In this document: positions 1 to 9,020 of the stretch, piece after piece
Numbering within the stretch: the stretch's first letter is position 1
Layout: the number at the start of each line of letters is the position of its first letter
NCBI RefSeq assembly: GCF_017811155.1
Contig: NZ_JACVCV010000002.1
Location: 1 to 64,000 of the forward strand
Source of the DNA: Lunatimonas salinarum
GTDB lineage: Bacteria > Bacteroidota > Bacteroidia > Cytophagales > Cyclobacteriaceae
Length of the DNA: 64,000 nt
Reading direction: 5' to 3'
Notes under the pieces: generated by a model
Databases searched by the model: none
What the model was told of the DNA's origin: nothing
Seen by the model: the letters and a program-made list of their open reading frames with translations, nothing else
Program-made: the position numbers and the translations under genes

Positions 1-9
1 CCTTGAGCC

Positions 10-125
10 CTGGTTTGGAGATTGCTTCGCTCCTACGTCGCTCGCAATGACGGGCTGTAACGAAGCAATCTCCTTATGCTCTGGTTTGGAGATTGCCACG
101 CTCCTACGTCGCTCGCAATGACGGG
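10..125. repeat. Paired 45-bp intergenic repeat with inverted segment
   Basis: Two near-identical direct copies lie at 10-53 and 81-125, both containing GCTCCTACGTCGCTCGCAAT and ending in GACGGG. Between them, 61-73 (CGAAGCAATCTCC) is the reverse complement of 17-29 in the first copy, so the block can fold. From memory, the same kind of sequence (read on the other strand as CATTGCGAGCGACGTAGGAG followed by GAAGCAATCTCC) is a dispersed intergenic repeat in many bacterial genomes. I see no ORF in it. The rest of 126-224 is short AT-rich spacer. Confidence 0.75.
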
Positions 126-224
126 ATTAAACGGAAGTTCTAAGACATTAGATGTGAGACGTTAGGATTATGTACCTTAACAAACTGACGGGAAACCTCC
201 ATCGTTTTAGGTTCGACAAGGAAA

Positions 225-1391
225 TCACTTAGCCTTTTCCAATGTCTGCCAAACCTGATACATGGCCCTGGGCACATGGAAACAACCCTTCCACTTGCCT
301 CCTTTGAGGGTCAGCAAGGGATTTCCCCGCCGGTCAAGGTAACCAAACCACTCTCCATATTCCGGATCGGCAAAATGCTTCCAACAATATGCATGAATCC
401 GCAAAAACCACTCGGCACACCGCCTGTCCCCGGTAAGCTGATACCCCTTTGCCAAGGCTACCAGCGCTTCCAAATGCACCCACCAAAGTTTTTGATCCCA
501 CTCCAACTGCTGAGGAGGATATCCCTTGACATCCTTAAAGTAGAAAATTCCTTCAAATTCCGAATCCCACCCGTATTCAACGAGGCTAATGGTCACGTCC
601 ACGGCCCTTTTTATCAGCACCGTATCTTTCTTGCGAACAGCCAAATCCATCATAAACCACATGGCTTCGATGCCATGTCCCGGATTGATCAACCTACCTT
701 CAAAGCTGTCACTTTTACGACCGTCGGTATACAGGTTTTCATAGACCAAAAGCTGCTCTCGATCCAAAAACACCTCCATCACCTCGTATTCGCATTTGGC
801 CAAGGTATCTTCTACCAAATGGGGGTCCAGCAGAGGTTCCAGCTCTAGGCACAAATTGCTTAGGATCATCGGCAGGGAAAAACCTTTCAAAGGTCGGGTG
901 CCGGGATATGTTTTGCTATATTTTCCCTTCGGATTGTCTTGACGGGAAAGGATCTGTGCAAAGGTGCGCTTGGCCAAGTCAAGGCTTTCCTCGTCTCCCG
1001 CCGCCAGACCAAACTGGCTAAATGCCATGGCCGCAAAGCAATCTGAAAAAACATTATAGGGCTGCACCAAGGGAGCCCCTTCACGGGTAAGGGAAAAATA
1101 GAAATGACCGTCACGGTCCATTCCGTGCTTCTTGAGGAAATCTACGCCCAGCTTGGCCTGTAGTAACCAATTTTCATTCGTTGCTACCTTCCGATACAGC
1201 ATGGAATAAGTCCAGGCCTGCCTACCCTGTAGCCACAAAAACTTATCCGTGTCAAACACCTGACCATCCCGCTGCAGGCAGGTGAAATAACCCCCATAAG
1301 CCTCATCCGGCGAATACCTGTCCCAAAACGGAATAACATCTTCCAGTAAGGCCGTCTTGTACAGCTTGCCCAATTCCCTTATTCCTTCCAT
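225..1391 (-). CDS. N-acylglucosamine 2-epimerase family protein (AGE)
   Basis: This 388-residue protein has the length and character of the AGE (alpha/alpha-barrel) family, which interconverts N-acetylglucosamine or N-acetylmannosamine and related sugars in the cytoplasm. Recognisable family segments are [16 protein letters not shown] near residue 50, [15 protein letters not shown] near 235 (the conserved His loop) and [15 protein letters not shown] near 300. No signal peptide is visible. The ATG shares one base with the stop of the upstream sialidase (TAATG), so the two are probably translationally coupled. Next to a sialidase and a neuraminate lyase, the obvious role is turning N-acetylmannosamine released by the lyase into N-acetylglucosamine. 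A cellobiose-epimerase-type specificity cannot be excluded from sequence alone. Confidence 0.85.
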   Translation of the reverse strand: MEGIRELGKLYKTALLEDVIPFWDRYSPDEAYGGYFTCLQRDGQVFDTDKFLWLQGRQAWTYSMLYRKVATNENWLLQAKLGVDFLKKHGMDRDGHFYFSLTREGAPLVQPYNVFSDCFAAMAFSQFGLAAGDEESLDLAKRTFAQILSRQDNPKGKYSKTYPGTRPLKGFSLPMILSNLCLELEPLLDPHLVEDTLAKCEYEVMEVFLDREQLLVYENLYTDGRKSDSFEGRLINPGHGIEAMWFMMDLAVRKKDTVLIKRAVDVTISLVEYGWDSEFEGIFYFKDVKGYPPQQLEWDQKLWWVHLEALVALAKGYQLTGDRRCAEWFLRIHAYCWKHFADPEYGEWFGYLDRRGNPLLTLKGGKWKGCFHVPRAMYQVWQTLEKAK

Positions 1392-2929
1392 TATCGGATC
1401 AGCTCATTAATGGGAACTACCTGAAAGGTCATGTTTGCCTGACTGCTTTCATAGAGGATGCCAAGATGGTCTTCGTCTATCACGGTCAGGCAGGTATACC
1501 CCCACCCGACTCCCTCATCCAACAGCAGCTGATTGGTCTCGGGCCAGGTCTTGCCTTCGTCAAAGCTGCTTTTAATGGTGATATTATACCTGCCGTCTGT
1601 GGTATTGGGATTGGAAAAGAAGAATATCGGAGAATCTTGTGCATAGGGATTGGCAATGATACTCGCCATGCAAATGGGCTCGACCAATGCACTGCGGTGG
1701 GAAACATGCTCTTCCCATGTTTCGCCCAAGTCCTTGCTTACCATCACTGCACGTGAACCTCCCCGATCATCGCGCATGTTTAACATAATGGCTCCGTCGT
1801 GCAACTCGACTACCTGAGCTTCGGTGGTGTGGCTACGGGCTCCTTTTCCCATATGCCAGGTATTTCCGTGGTCTTTACTATATATTATGGTACTGTGAGG
1901 CACCTTATCCGCATCCTTATACTGACCTGCAAACACGAGCGTGCCGTCGCGCAGGGTAATGCCTGCACCGGGGCCCGCCAAAAACAGGTGCCACGAGGGA
2001 TCCTTTAGCGATGAGGTCAAATTTACCGGTTCAGACCAGGTGATGCCGTCATCCTCAGACTTCACCATCACCAATTGGCCCGTTTCCTCGGGTTTTATAC
2101 CTGGCTGCGAACTGTTCCAAGCGGCCTCGGCAGGTTTGCCATGCATCCAAAGGGCCACTACCCAGATGGTACCTGTTTGTTCATCGACTAGAATGGCCGG
2201 ATCACCCACGCCATTTTGATCTTGGGGCAAGCCACCCCATTCGCCCATATCGATAATCGTCTTCATAGGCTCCCAAGTCTCCCCTCCGTCGGTACTTCGG
2301 CTAAGACCAACATCCACATGGCCTTGCAAGTCGTTGGACCGCTCCCAACGCATATCGTACACGGCAAGCAAGGTTCCCCTTTTAGTAGTCGTCAAACCGG
2401 GGATGCGAAACGAATGCACCCCATCGTCTCCATGGTGGCGCAGGGCTTTCGCCAGTCGCCATTCGGACATGGTGTCTGCGGCACTTGGAACCGCCTTCTC
2501 CCCTCCCCACTCCAGAAAATCAACTTTTACCTGTATTTTTCCCAACAGGGAGGCATCCGTAGAGGGCTGCACCTGTAGCAAAAAAGACCGGACGTTTTCC
2601 TGCTTGTTACCGGAAAGTGGAATGGACAGTGGTCCGGAAATGGATCGGTCGGAAAATACTTCCTTGAGTTCCTCACCGATTTTTTCCAGCAAAACCACCC
2701 GTTCCAGGGGTGTTTGGGAGGTGAACGTCAGGCGAAGCTGCTCCAGTTCGCCGGAAATCGAAGGATCAACCTCCAGTTCACCCACCGTGGTCAAGCGTCC
2801 CTGAATAATCGGAATGCGCTTCATTTGCCATACGGCCTTCTCAGTCTCCAAATAGGCTGTATTATCTTTGCAACCAACACCTGCCAACAAGCAAGCAAGA
2901 ATAAGAAAAACCATGTATAGTCTTGTCAT
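1391..2929 (-). CDS. Exo-alpha-sialidase, lipoprotein (GH33, BNR repeats)
   Basis: The product (512 residues) should cleave terminal sialic acids from glycoconjugates at the cell surface or in the periplasm. It begins with a lipoprotein signal ending in LLAGVGC. An N-terminal all-beta region of about 150 residues follows, then the catalytic propeller, opening with the FRIP motif (SFRIPGL, near residue 173) that carries the first catalytic Arg. Five Asp-boxes are visible: [32 protein letters not shown] and SFDEGKTW. Further Arg-containing strands ([20 protein letters not shown]) fit the Arg triad of GH33. It starts 6 bases after the lyase stop and overlaps the epimerase by one base, forming a three-gene operon lyase-sialidase-epimerase. 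The gene looks intact. Confidence 0.93.
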   Translation of the reverse strand: MTRLYMVFLILACLLAGVGCKDNTAYLETEKAVWQMKRIPIIQGRLTTVGELEVDPSISGELEQLRLTFTSQTPLERVVLLEKIGEELKEVFSDRSISGPLSIPLSGNKQENVRSFLLQVQPSTDASLLGKIQVKVDFLEWGGEKAVPSAADTMSEWRLAKALRHHGDDGVHSFRIPGLTTTKRGTLLAVYDMRWERSNDLQGHVDVGLSRSTDGGETWEPMKTIIDMGEWGGLPQDQNGVGDPAILVDEQTGTIWVVALWMHGKPAEAAWNSSQPGIKPEETGQLVMVKSEDDGITWSEPVNLTSSLKDPSWHLFLAGPGAGITLRDGTLVFAGQYKDADKVPHSTIIYSKDHGNTWHMGKGARSHTTEAQVVELHDGAIMLNMRDDRGGSRAVMVSKDLGETWEEHVSHRSALVEPICMASIIANPYAQDSPIFFFSNPNTTDGRYNITIKSSFDEGKTWPETNQLLLDEGVGWGYTCLTVIDEDHLGILYESSQANMTFQVVPINELIR

Positions 2930-2935
2930 ACGATA

Positions 2936-3874
2936 TCAGTTACCTACCGGTAAATTATGGGTTCCACTTAGCGCTTCAAAAAAACCCACCTGACGGAGTT
3001 CCTTTTCAAGCTCCAACCTTTGCGCTTTGCTCAAAGATACGACAGGGGCGCGAAACTGCCCAAAATCAAAGCCACACAATCCTAAAATAGCCTTTCCTGC
3101 AGCCGGTCCACCGTACTTTCCGTACAGCGCAATAAAATCAATGGACTTTTCCTGCAAGCGCAGGGCCGTATCCATATCCCCCTTTGCGTAAGCGTCCTGT
3201 ATCTTTAGGTACAGTGGGGCCGCAAAATTATAGGTACTGCCTACCGCACCCTTTGCCCCCATGGATAGCCCCGCCAAAAACAACTCGTCCCAGCCCCAAA
3301 GCACATCGTACCTTCCTCCCTCAAAGCGGAGACACCGGTTAAACTCCATCAGGTCATTGTGGGTATACTTGATCCCGGCAAAATTGGGGATTCGCTCACT
3401 AGCCTGCTCGAGTAGTTCCAACATGGGCAATTCTACCCTCGTCAGTAGCGGGATATGGTAGAAATAAAGGGGCAGGTCACCGGCTGCTTCGGCGATAGGC
3501 AGCAGGTATTCGATCAATTGGCCTACATGGGAAGGCCTAAAATAATAGGGGGCAGTAACAGCGGTACCGTAGATTCCTTGTTCGCGGGCGGCCTTGGCTA
3601 GGGTAATTGCTTCCCGCTGACTCGTACCGGACAACATCAACAGCACCTTGAACCGGTCCTCATTGTGAGGTGCGTAGGCTTCCAATAAGTGCAGCTTTTC
3701 AGACAGCAGCAAGGAAGCGCTTTCACCGGTGGTACCTGCAATGAATGCCCCGCTGACTCCATCAGACCGCAGGCGATCTATCAGTGGCGGAATTGCTGCG
3801 AGGTTCAGTTCGCCGGAAGATCCATACGGGGTGAACGTGGCCGCAATCAACCCGGAAATTTTTGGGTATTTCAT
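2936..3874 (-). CDS. nanA: N-acetylneuraminate lyase (DapA/NanA family)
   Basis: This 312-residue class I aldolase of the dihydrodipicolinate synthase superfamily probably splits N-acetylneuraminate into N-acetylmannosamine and pyruvate. The substrate-carboxylate loop GTTGE is at residues 47-51, the catalytic Tyr in FYHIP at 139 and the Schiff-base Lys in GIKYT at 169. The GWDELFLAGLSMGAKGAVGS segment resembles the neuraminate-lyase branch more than DapA. It is the first gene of the leftward sialic-acid operon. Its ATG overlaps by 4 bases (ATGA) the stop of a short leader reading frame lying in a dispersed repeat. Another aldolase specificity is possible, but the sialidase and epimerase neighbours argue for this one. 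Confidence 0.88.
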   Translation of the reverse strand: MKYPKISGLIAATFTPYGSSGELNLAAIPPLIDRLRSDGVSGAFIAGTTGESASLLLSEKLHLLEAYAPHNEDRFKVLLMLSGTSQREAITLAKAAREQGIYGTAVTAPYYFRPSHVGQLIEYLLPIAEAAGDLPLYFYHIPLLTRVELPMLELLEQASERIPNFAGIKYTHNDLMEFNRCLRFEGGRYDVLWGWDELFLAGLSMGAKGAVGSTYNFAAPLYLKIQDAYAKGDMDTALRLQEKSIDFIALYGKYGGPAAGKAILGLCGFDFGQFRAPVVSLSKAQRLELEKELRQVGFFEALSGTHNLPVGN

Positions 3875-3966
3875 CTGTTTATAATTTGTTCTTTAGCGGT
3901 CATATGGAATCTCGCACGAATTACAATTGTCCCTCCGTGTGTCGCTTGCGTCGTGCTCGATTTCAT
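3871..3966 (-). other. Type A repeat carrying a 31-codon leader ORF
   Basis: On the minus strand an open frame starts MKSSTTQATHGG, continues through IRARFH and stops with a TGA that overlaps the ATG of the neuraminate lyase. Closely similar copies lie directly before the genes starting at 29062 (minus) and 50160 (plus), where the frame is 28 codons and begins MKSSTTQATHRG. The reading frame stays open although this copy differs by several substitutions and near its 3' end. Whether it is translated is unknown. It may be a leader peptide or a mobile repeat that happens to be open. Confidence 0.6.
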
Positions 3967-4070
3967 GTGTCTATAATTGTTTTTTCAAAGGTCACATGGA
4001 ATCTCGCATGTTTGCCCCGATAGCTATCGGGGCATCCCAGTGTGTGTTGCTTGCTTCATGCTCGATTTGA
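3967..4070 (-). repeat. Type B repeat unit with perfect 22-bp palindrome
   Basis: This unit is in tandem directly upstream of the type A unit and shares its ends (ATCGAGC near one end, GCGAGATTCCAT and ATTATAGACACATG at the other). The centre is replaced by a perfect palindrome at 4013-4034 with core CCCCGATAGCTATCGGGG. The corresponding peptide frame lacks the ATG and hits TAG inside the palindrome. A second type B unit is at 54345-54455. Confidence 0.75.
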
Positions 4071-4166
4071 TGAATTTTTTTATCAAAAATAACCCAAAAA
4101 ACCCACCATTTCCAAACGGGCATTTTCGTTACGGAAGGTTTATCTAATGATTACGCCATTGTTACT

Positions 4167-4250
4167 GAAAGATTCGTCTCCCTTTTTGGTCATTTTAGGA
4201 GAAGTATTTGAAAGATTTGCCCACCTTCTTGCAAGATTCCTCCACCTTTT
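4167..4250 (+). promoter_or_regulatory. Three direct repeats upstream of susC (candidate activator sites)
   Basis: Three related 16-bp words lie at about 4168 (AAGATTCGTCTCCCTT), 4212 (AAGATTTGCCCACCTT) and 4233 (AAGATTCCTCCACCTT). Their spacing of roughly 43 and 21 bp is close to four and two helical turns, so they would face the same side of the DNA. They end about 50 bp before the SusC start. This fits a dimeric or multimeric activator of the kind that controls polysaccharide-utilisation loci, but no regulator gene lies beside them. The rest of 4071-4301 is AT-rich leader with no gene. Confidence 0.45.
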
Positions 4251-4301
4251 CCGCTTTCCCATTCTGTAATTTTATCGAAGCAACATCTAACTAATTTTCG
4301 T

Positions 4302-7300
4302 ATGAAGAAAAAGTATTACTTAATCACGGTCTTATTGATCTGCATCGCTGCCCTTGCGCAAGCACAGACCAGGACCGTCAGAGGAACCGTTGTCTCGCAG
4401 GAGGACAATAGCCCCATCCCCGGGGTATCGGTTTTGGTGAAAGGTACGGGAACGGGAACCGCCACCGACATCGATGGCAATTACGCCGTGACGGTTTCCG
4501 GAGAAAACGCTGTACTGGTATATTCCTTTGTTGGCCTTGAATCACAGGAAATCTCCGTGGGCAATCAGTCCGTGATCAATGTATCGCTCAAGGCGGATAT
4601 AGGGCAGCTAGGTGAAGTAGTGGTCGTTGGCTACGGTACCAGCCGACGCGCTGACCTGACCACGTCGATCGGGCAACTCGAAGACGTGCAGGCGACGGTC
4701 AATAGGCCCATTTCCAGTGTGCAGGACATGCTACAAGGACAAATCGCCGGTGTAACTGTCGTAGCTGGTTCCGGCGAACCCGGATCTACGCCCCGCGTGG
4801 TAATCAGGGGTGTGGGCACTTTTGGCGATGAATCTCCTTTGTATGTAGTGGACGGAATGCCCTATTACGGAGGCAGAATAAACCCCAACGACATCGAAAG
4901 CATGGTGGTCCTAAAGGATGCGGCAGCGGCGGCCATTTACGGTGCACAAGCCGCTTCCGGTGTAATCGTAATCACCACCAAGAGTGGCAAAAGCGGCGCG
5001 CCCAAAGTCAGTGTAGACTTCTACCAAGGGATGCAATCTGCGTATAAAACGCCGGAAGCCTTAAATGCCGAAGAATATGCCTCAGCGTACCGGTCAGCAG
5101 CGGCACATGCCGGAGCGGTGCCTCAAGCCGCCCACGATCCCTTGCTTAATCCCTGGAGCCAGGTAACCCGAACGGTATGGATGGATGAGATCTTCCGTAC
5201 CGGGGCCATCACCAATGCGAACATCCAACTCAGCGGCGGAAGCGATCGAGGCAGGTTCAGCACATCCTTTGGCTACCATAACAAAGAGGGAATTTTGCTC
5301 AACACCAACTACGAGCTGTTTTCATTCCGTTTAAAATCAGAGTATGACGTAACGGATAAATTCCGAGTAGGGCAAAATGTGTACTTCAACCACTCCACTT
5401 CCAGAGGTGTGAATACCAGTAGTAGCTACAGCGGCGCAATCATCAATGCGATTTACATGAACCCTGCAGCACCTGTGTACGATGAATTTGGACAGTTTCA
5501 TGGAACCGTTCCTTTTGAGCTTTCGCAGTTTGCAGGAGCCTATGGAGACACCTACAACCCGGTATCCCTATTGCTGCGTCCAACGGTTGCAAATCCTCGG
5601 ACTAACGTCAATGCCATTGCCTATGCCGAGTACGATCTAATGGAGAACTTAACCTTTAAGTCCAGCTTTTCAATAGACCTTTGGAACTGGAGCGATAAAA
5701 ATTTCAGCCCCAGAGCGCCGGAAATCGGAAGGCCCAGCAATATGAACTTCCTAAACCAAGGATCGGGAAGCAGCAATCGTTGGATATGGGATCAGCAGTT
5801 GAATTATAACAAGTCCTTTGACAAGCACAACCTAGGTGTCACGGCGGTATATACCGCGCAATTCCGAAAAGAGGAGGCCTTCAGCTTTCAAGTGCAGGAT
5901 TTTGACCGGGAAGACGATTGGTTCCAATATGCTGGCAACGCAACGACCATCCTCCGGGTGCCGGATGCCTATGGCAACGAAGATGCGCTGACATCTGCCA
6001 TCGGACGGGTAACCTATGACTTTGACGACCGCTATTTCTTTATGGGAAGCGTGCGGAGAGATCAAACCTCCAGGCTGCATGCCAACACCAAAACCGACTT
6101 TTTCCCGGCCGTTTCCGGTTCTTGGAAGATCTCCTCGGAGCGCTTCTTTAATTCCTCTCTGGTCAACCTGTTAAAACTAAGAGGCTCTTGGGGGCAAATA
6201 GGCAATATCTCCTCTGTTGGTCTGTATGCATTTAACATCCCACTGGCTTCGGGCAACAATGTAATTCTGGGTGAACCCGGCACCCGCAACCGGCACGTTT
6301 CGTTAAATGAAATGTCGAACTCCAACCTGCGTTGGGAGCGTTCCGAAACCGCCAATATAGGCTTGGATGCGGCATTTTTGGGCAATAGGCTGACATTCAC
6401 CGCAGAATATTACGAAAAATACACGCGAGGCCTTATCTTGAGAAATGCCCCAGACCCCCACTCAGGTGTACCTACAGGTGCCCTTTCCAATGTGGGAACC
6501 GTGCTGAACAAAGGCATCGAATTAAGCACCTCCTACCACGGCGAAATCGGACAGCTCCGCTACCGGGTAAACGGGAACTTCTCCACGATTTACAATGAGC
6601 TATTAGACTTGGATGAGTTTACCAACGACTTCATCGTACACGGAAACGATCTGAGGGGCACAGTACGGCCGTTTAGAAGTGAACCCGGACAGCCTTTGTA
6701 TGCTTATCATTTGATCCCTCACGATGGCATCTTTCAAAACCAAGCACAGATCGAAGCCTACGTAAATGCCAATGGAACGAAGATCCAACCCAATGCAAGG
6801 CCTGGAGACTTGATTTTCAGGGATGTGAATGGGGATGGTAGGATCTCAGACGACGACCGGGTATTTATGGGCAATGCCATGCCGGACTTCACCTACGGGC
6901 TGAACTTGAACCTGGAATACAAAAACTTCGATCTCTCCATCTTTGGTCAGGGAGTTGGCGGTGTGATGCTGTTCAACGGTTACAAGCATACCGCTTACAA
7001 TGCCGGCCTTCAAGGGTACAACCTAGACCGAAGGGTACTGGAAGCTTGGACACCCAACAATCCCAATGCAACAATTCCAGTACTCTCCACCCAAGATCCT
7101 AACGGAAACTTTGGACAGCCGTCCGACTGGTATTTGGAAAAAGGGGACTACTTCAGGGTAAGGAACCTGACCCTTGGCTACACCGTGCCAGGAAACCTCA
7201 TGAGCCGGGTCAGAAACGGCGCAGATGTGCGATTCTATCTCTCGGCCGAAAATCTGGTGACCTTTTCTCCCTATTCCGGCATCGATCCAGAGGTGGGTTC

Positions 7301-7373
7301 CGGAGCCGTGATCGACAACGGTACCTTCCCCGTTCCCAGAACTTTCTCAGCTGGATTTAATCTCAACTTCTAA
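4302..7373 (+). CDS. SusC/RagA-family TonB-dependent outer-membrane transporter
   Basis: At 1023 residues this has typical SusC length. It has a cleavable signal peptide (MKKKYYLITVLLICIAALAQ), then a carboxypeptidase-regulatory-like beta domain of about 75 residues (RTVRGTVVSQEDNSPIPGVS), then the SusC signature region EVVVVGYGTSRRADLTTSIG. The plug follows (SSVQDMLQGQIAGVTVV, VVIRGVGTFG, PLYVVDGMP, IESMVVLKDAAAAAIYG), with a long beta-barrel ending in an aromatic residue (GFNLNF). With SusD it would import oligosaccharides in a TonB-dependent way. It heads a rightward operon and is divergent from the sialidase genes, so sialylated glycans or their trimmed products are the inferred cargo. 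Confidence 0.95.
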   Translation: MKKKYYLITVLLICIAALAQAQTRTVRGTVVSQEDNSPIPGVSVLVKGTGTGTATDIDGNYAVTVSGENAVLVYSFVGLESQEISVGNQSVINVSLKADIGQLGEVVVVGYGTSRRADLTTSIGQLEDVQATVNRPISSVQDMLQGQIAGVTVVAGSGEPGSTPRVVIRGVGTFGDESPLYVVDGMPYYGGRINPNDIESMVVLKDAAAAAIYGAQAASGVIVITTKSGKSGAPKVSVDFYQGMQSAYKTPEALNAEEYASAYRSAAAHAGAVPQAAHDPLLNPWSQVTRTVWMDEIFRTGAITNANIQLSGGSDRGRFSTSFGYHNKEGILLNTNYELFSFRLKSEYDVTDKFRVGQNVYFNHSTSRGVNTSSSYSGAIINAIYMNPAAPVYDEFGQFHGTVPFELSQFAGAYGDTYNPVSLLLRPTVANPRTNVNAIAYAEYDLMENLTFKSSFSIDLWNWSDKNFSPRAPEIGRPSNMNFLNQGSGSSNRWIWDQQLNYNKSFDKHNLGVTAVYTAQFRKEEAFSFQVQDFDREDDWFQYAGNATTILRVPDAYGNEDALTSAIGRVTYDFDDRYFFMGSVRRDQTSRLHANTKTDFFPAVSGSWKISSERFFNSSLVNLLKLRGSWGQIGNISSVGLYAFNIPLASGNNVILGEPGTRNRHVSLNEMSNSNLRWERSETANIGLDAAFLGNRLTFTAEYYEKYTRGLILRNAPDPHSGVPTGALSNVGTVLNKGIELSTSYHGEIGQLRYRVNGNFSTIYNELLDLDEFTNDFIVHGNDLRGTVRPFRSEPGQPLYAYHLIPHDGIFQNQAQIEAYVNANGTKIQPNARPGDLIFRDVNGDGRISDDDRVFMGNAMPDFTYGLNLNLEYKNFDLSIFGQGVGGVMLFNGYKHTAYNAGLQGYNLDRRVLEAWTPNNPNATIPVLSTQDPNGNFGQPSDWYLEKGDYFRVRNLTLGYTVPGNLMSRVRNGADVRFYLSAENLVTFSPYSGIDPEVGSGAVIDNGTFPVPRTFSAGFNLNF

Positions 7374-7393
7374 GCAGGCATTCGAAAACAATT

Positions 7394-8947
7394 ATGAAAA
7401 AGATTCTCATACCTTTCTTGGTGTTGGCTGGCATGCTCAGTGCGTGCAGCGACACCTTTACGGAACTCACCCCCTTGGGCAGTCCCACTTCCGGCAACTT
7501 CTGGTCTTCTGAAGAAGATGCCATTACGGCCGTCAATGGCCTCTACCAACACTGGGACGACGACCACCTCTTCGGTCGTGGACTGATGTACCTGATTGCT
7601 GCCTCGGATGACATCATGCAAGGAAGAACCGACGCAGCTGCAGCGGCTATTCGCAATTTCCAGGCCACCGGTCAAGAAGGGCGGATGGCGAATATTTATC
7701 CGCGTCTATACACGGTCATTCAGCGGGCAAACAATATTATCCGCTATGTGCCTACCATGAATATTCCGGAAAGCGTCAAAAACCGGGTGCTGGGCGAGGC
7801 TTATTTTATGCGCGGCCATACCTATTTCTGGCTTGCCCCTCGATTTGCCGATCACCGTGCGGGCATTCCGATCGTAACGGAGGAAAACATGGAAGACCTT
7901 TCATTTACACGACCCGCCAGTATCGTAGATAACTTCCGTCAAATTGAATCCGATCTGCTTCGGGCTGCTGAGTTGCTACCTTATTTTACGACGTATTCCA
8001 ACACTGACCTCGGCAGGGCCCACAAGGATGCCGCACATGCCTTCCTTGCCAAAACCTACTTGTATTGGGCAAATCACGATGCCAGCAAATGGGCCAGTGT
8101 GGTAACTTACGCTGATTTGGTCATAAACTCCCCTACCGGACGGGCATTGATCAATACGGGCAATCCCGCAGAGGATTTTGCGAGTGTGTTCTATGTAGAC
8201 AACAATTTCTCTTCCGAATATGTGTTCTCTTCCGTATCCAGCAACGAGCGCGGACAGATTCTACCCGGTGTGATGCTTGAAAATACCGGATGGGGCCTCT
8301 ACAACGGTTGGGGTACCTTTTCGGCAACGCTGGAACTATACAATGCCTTTGAAGAAGGCGATCACCGTAAACAGGCTACATTGCTTGAGTTTGGTGATGA
8401 GTTCATGTTCTTGGGCAATCCCCGACGGTATTACTCCGGGAACTCGTGGACCGGTCTGCAGATCAACAAATACATGCACCCTTACCGGTTCCCCGAAGAG
8501 GTACATTTGAATCCGAATGGAAACTACGTGACCACCAACTTGAATATCCCGCTGATCCGATTTGCCGAAATCCTGCTGATGAAGTCAGAAGCCTTGATCA
8601 TGCAAAACCAAAATGGCGACGCCCCACTTAACCAAGTGCGGCAGCGGGCAGGATTGGCGCCCAAAACGAACGCTACCTTGGAAGACCTTAAGCAGGAACG
8701 AAGGGTGGAATTTGCCGCTGAATATGCCGATCGGCATCTTGACCTGATCCGATGGGGTGATGCAAGAGAGGCCTACGCTAAACCAGCCACGGGCAGAAAT
8801 CATTTCAATAAAACCGACCCCGATTCCGACTTTGAGGTCTACGAAGTGTGGCCTGGCAGGACGTTCAACCCGGAGATCCACCATGTTTGGCCTATCCCGC
8901 CCAATACCATCGCTGTTTCTGGAATTCCTCAAAACCAAGGTTGGTAA
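7394..8947 (+). CDS. SusD/RagB-family nutrient-binding lipoprotein
   Basis: A 517-residue lipoprotein with signal ending GMLSAC. It shows the SusD/RagB layout: N-terminal SusD-like region (TPLGSPTSGNFWSSEEDA), TPR-like helices including GEAYFMRGHTYFWLAPRFAD, and the C-terminal family block EERRVEFAAEYADRHLDLIRWGD (written here with its variant KQERRVEF). It lies 20 bases after SusC, as is usual. On the cell surface it would cap the SusC barrel and hold the glycan. The C-terminus HHVWPIPPNTIAVSGIPQN is the normal ending of this family. Specificity cannot be read from sequence; the locus suggests sialoglycan-derived ligands. Confidence 0.95.
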   Translation: MKKILIPFLVLAGMLSACSDTFTELTPLGSPTSGNFWSSEEDAITAVNGLYQHWDDDHLFGRGLMYLIAASDDIMQGRTDAAAAAIRNFQATGQEGRMANIYPRLYTVIQRANNIIRYVPTMNIPESVKNRVLGEAYFMRGHTYFWLAPRFADHRAGIPIVTEENMEDLSFTRPASIVDNFRQIESDLLRAAELLPYFTTYSNTDLGRAHKDAAHAFLAKTYLYWANHDASKWASVVTYADLVINSPTGRALINTGNPAEDFASVFYVDNNFSSEYVFSSVSSNERGQILPGVMLENTGWGLYNGWGTFSATLELYNAFEEGDHRKQATLLEFGDEFMFLGNPRRYYSGNSWTGLQINKYMHPYRFPEEVHLNPNGNYVTTNLNIPLIRFAEILLMKSEALIMQNQNGDAPLNQVRQRAGLAPKTNATLEDLKQERRVEFAAEYADRHLDLIRWGDAREAYAKPATGRNHFNKTDPDSDFEVYEVWPGRTFNPEIHHVWPIPPNTIAVSGIPQNQGW

Positions 8948-9020
8948 CCCTTAAAATCACCCAAAGCACAAGCCACAGAGTGAAATCACTCAAAGGCTTG
9001 TGCGCTTTAAACCAAAACGT

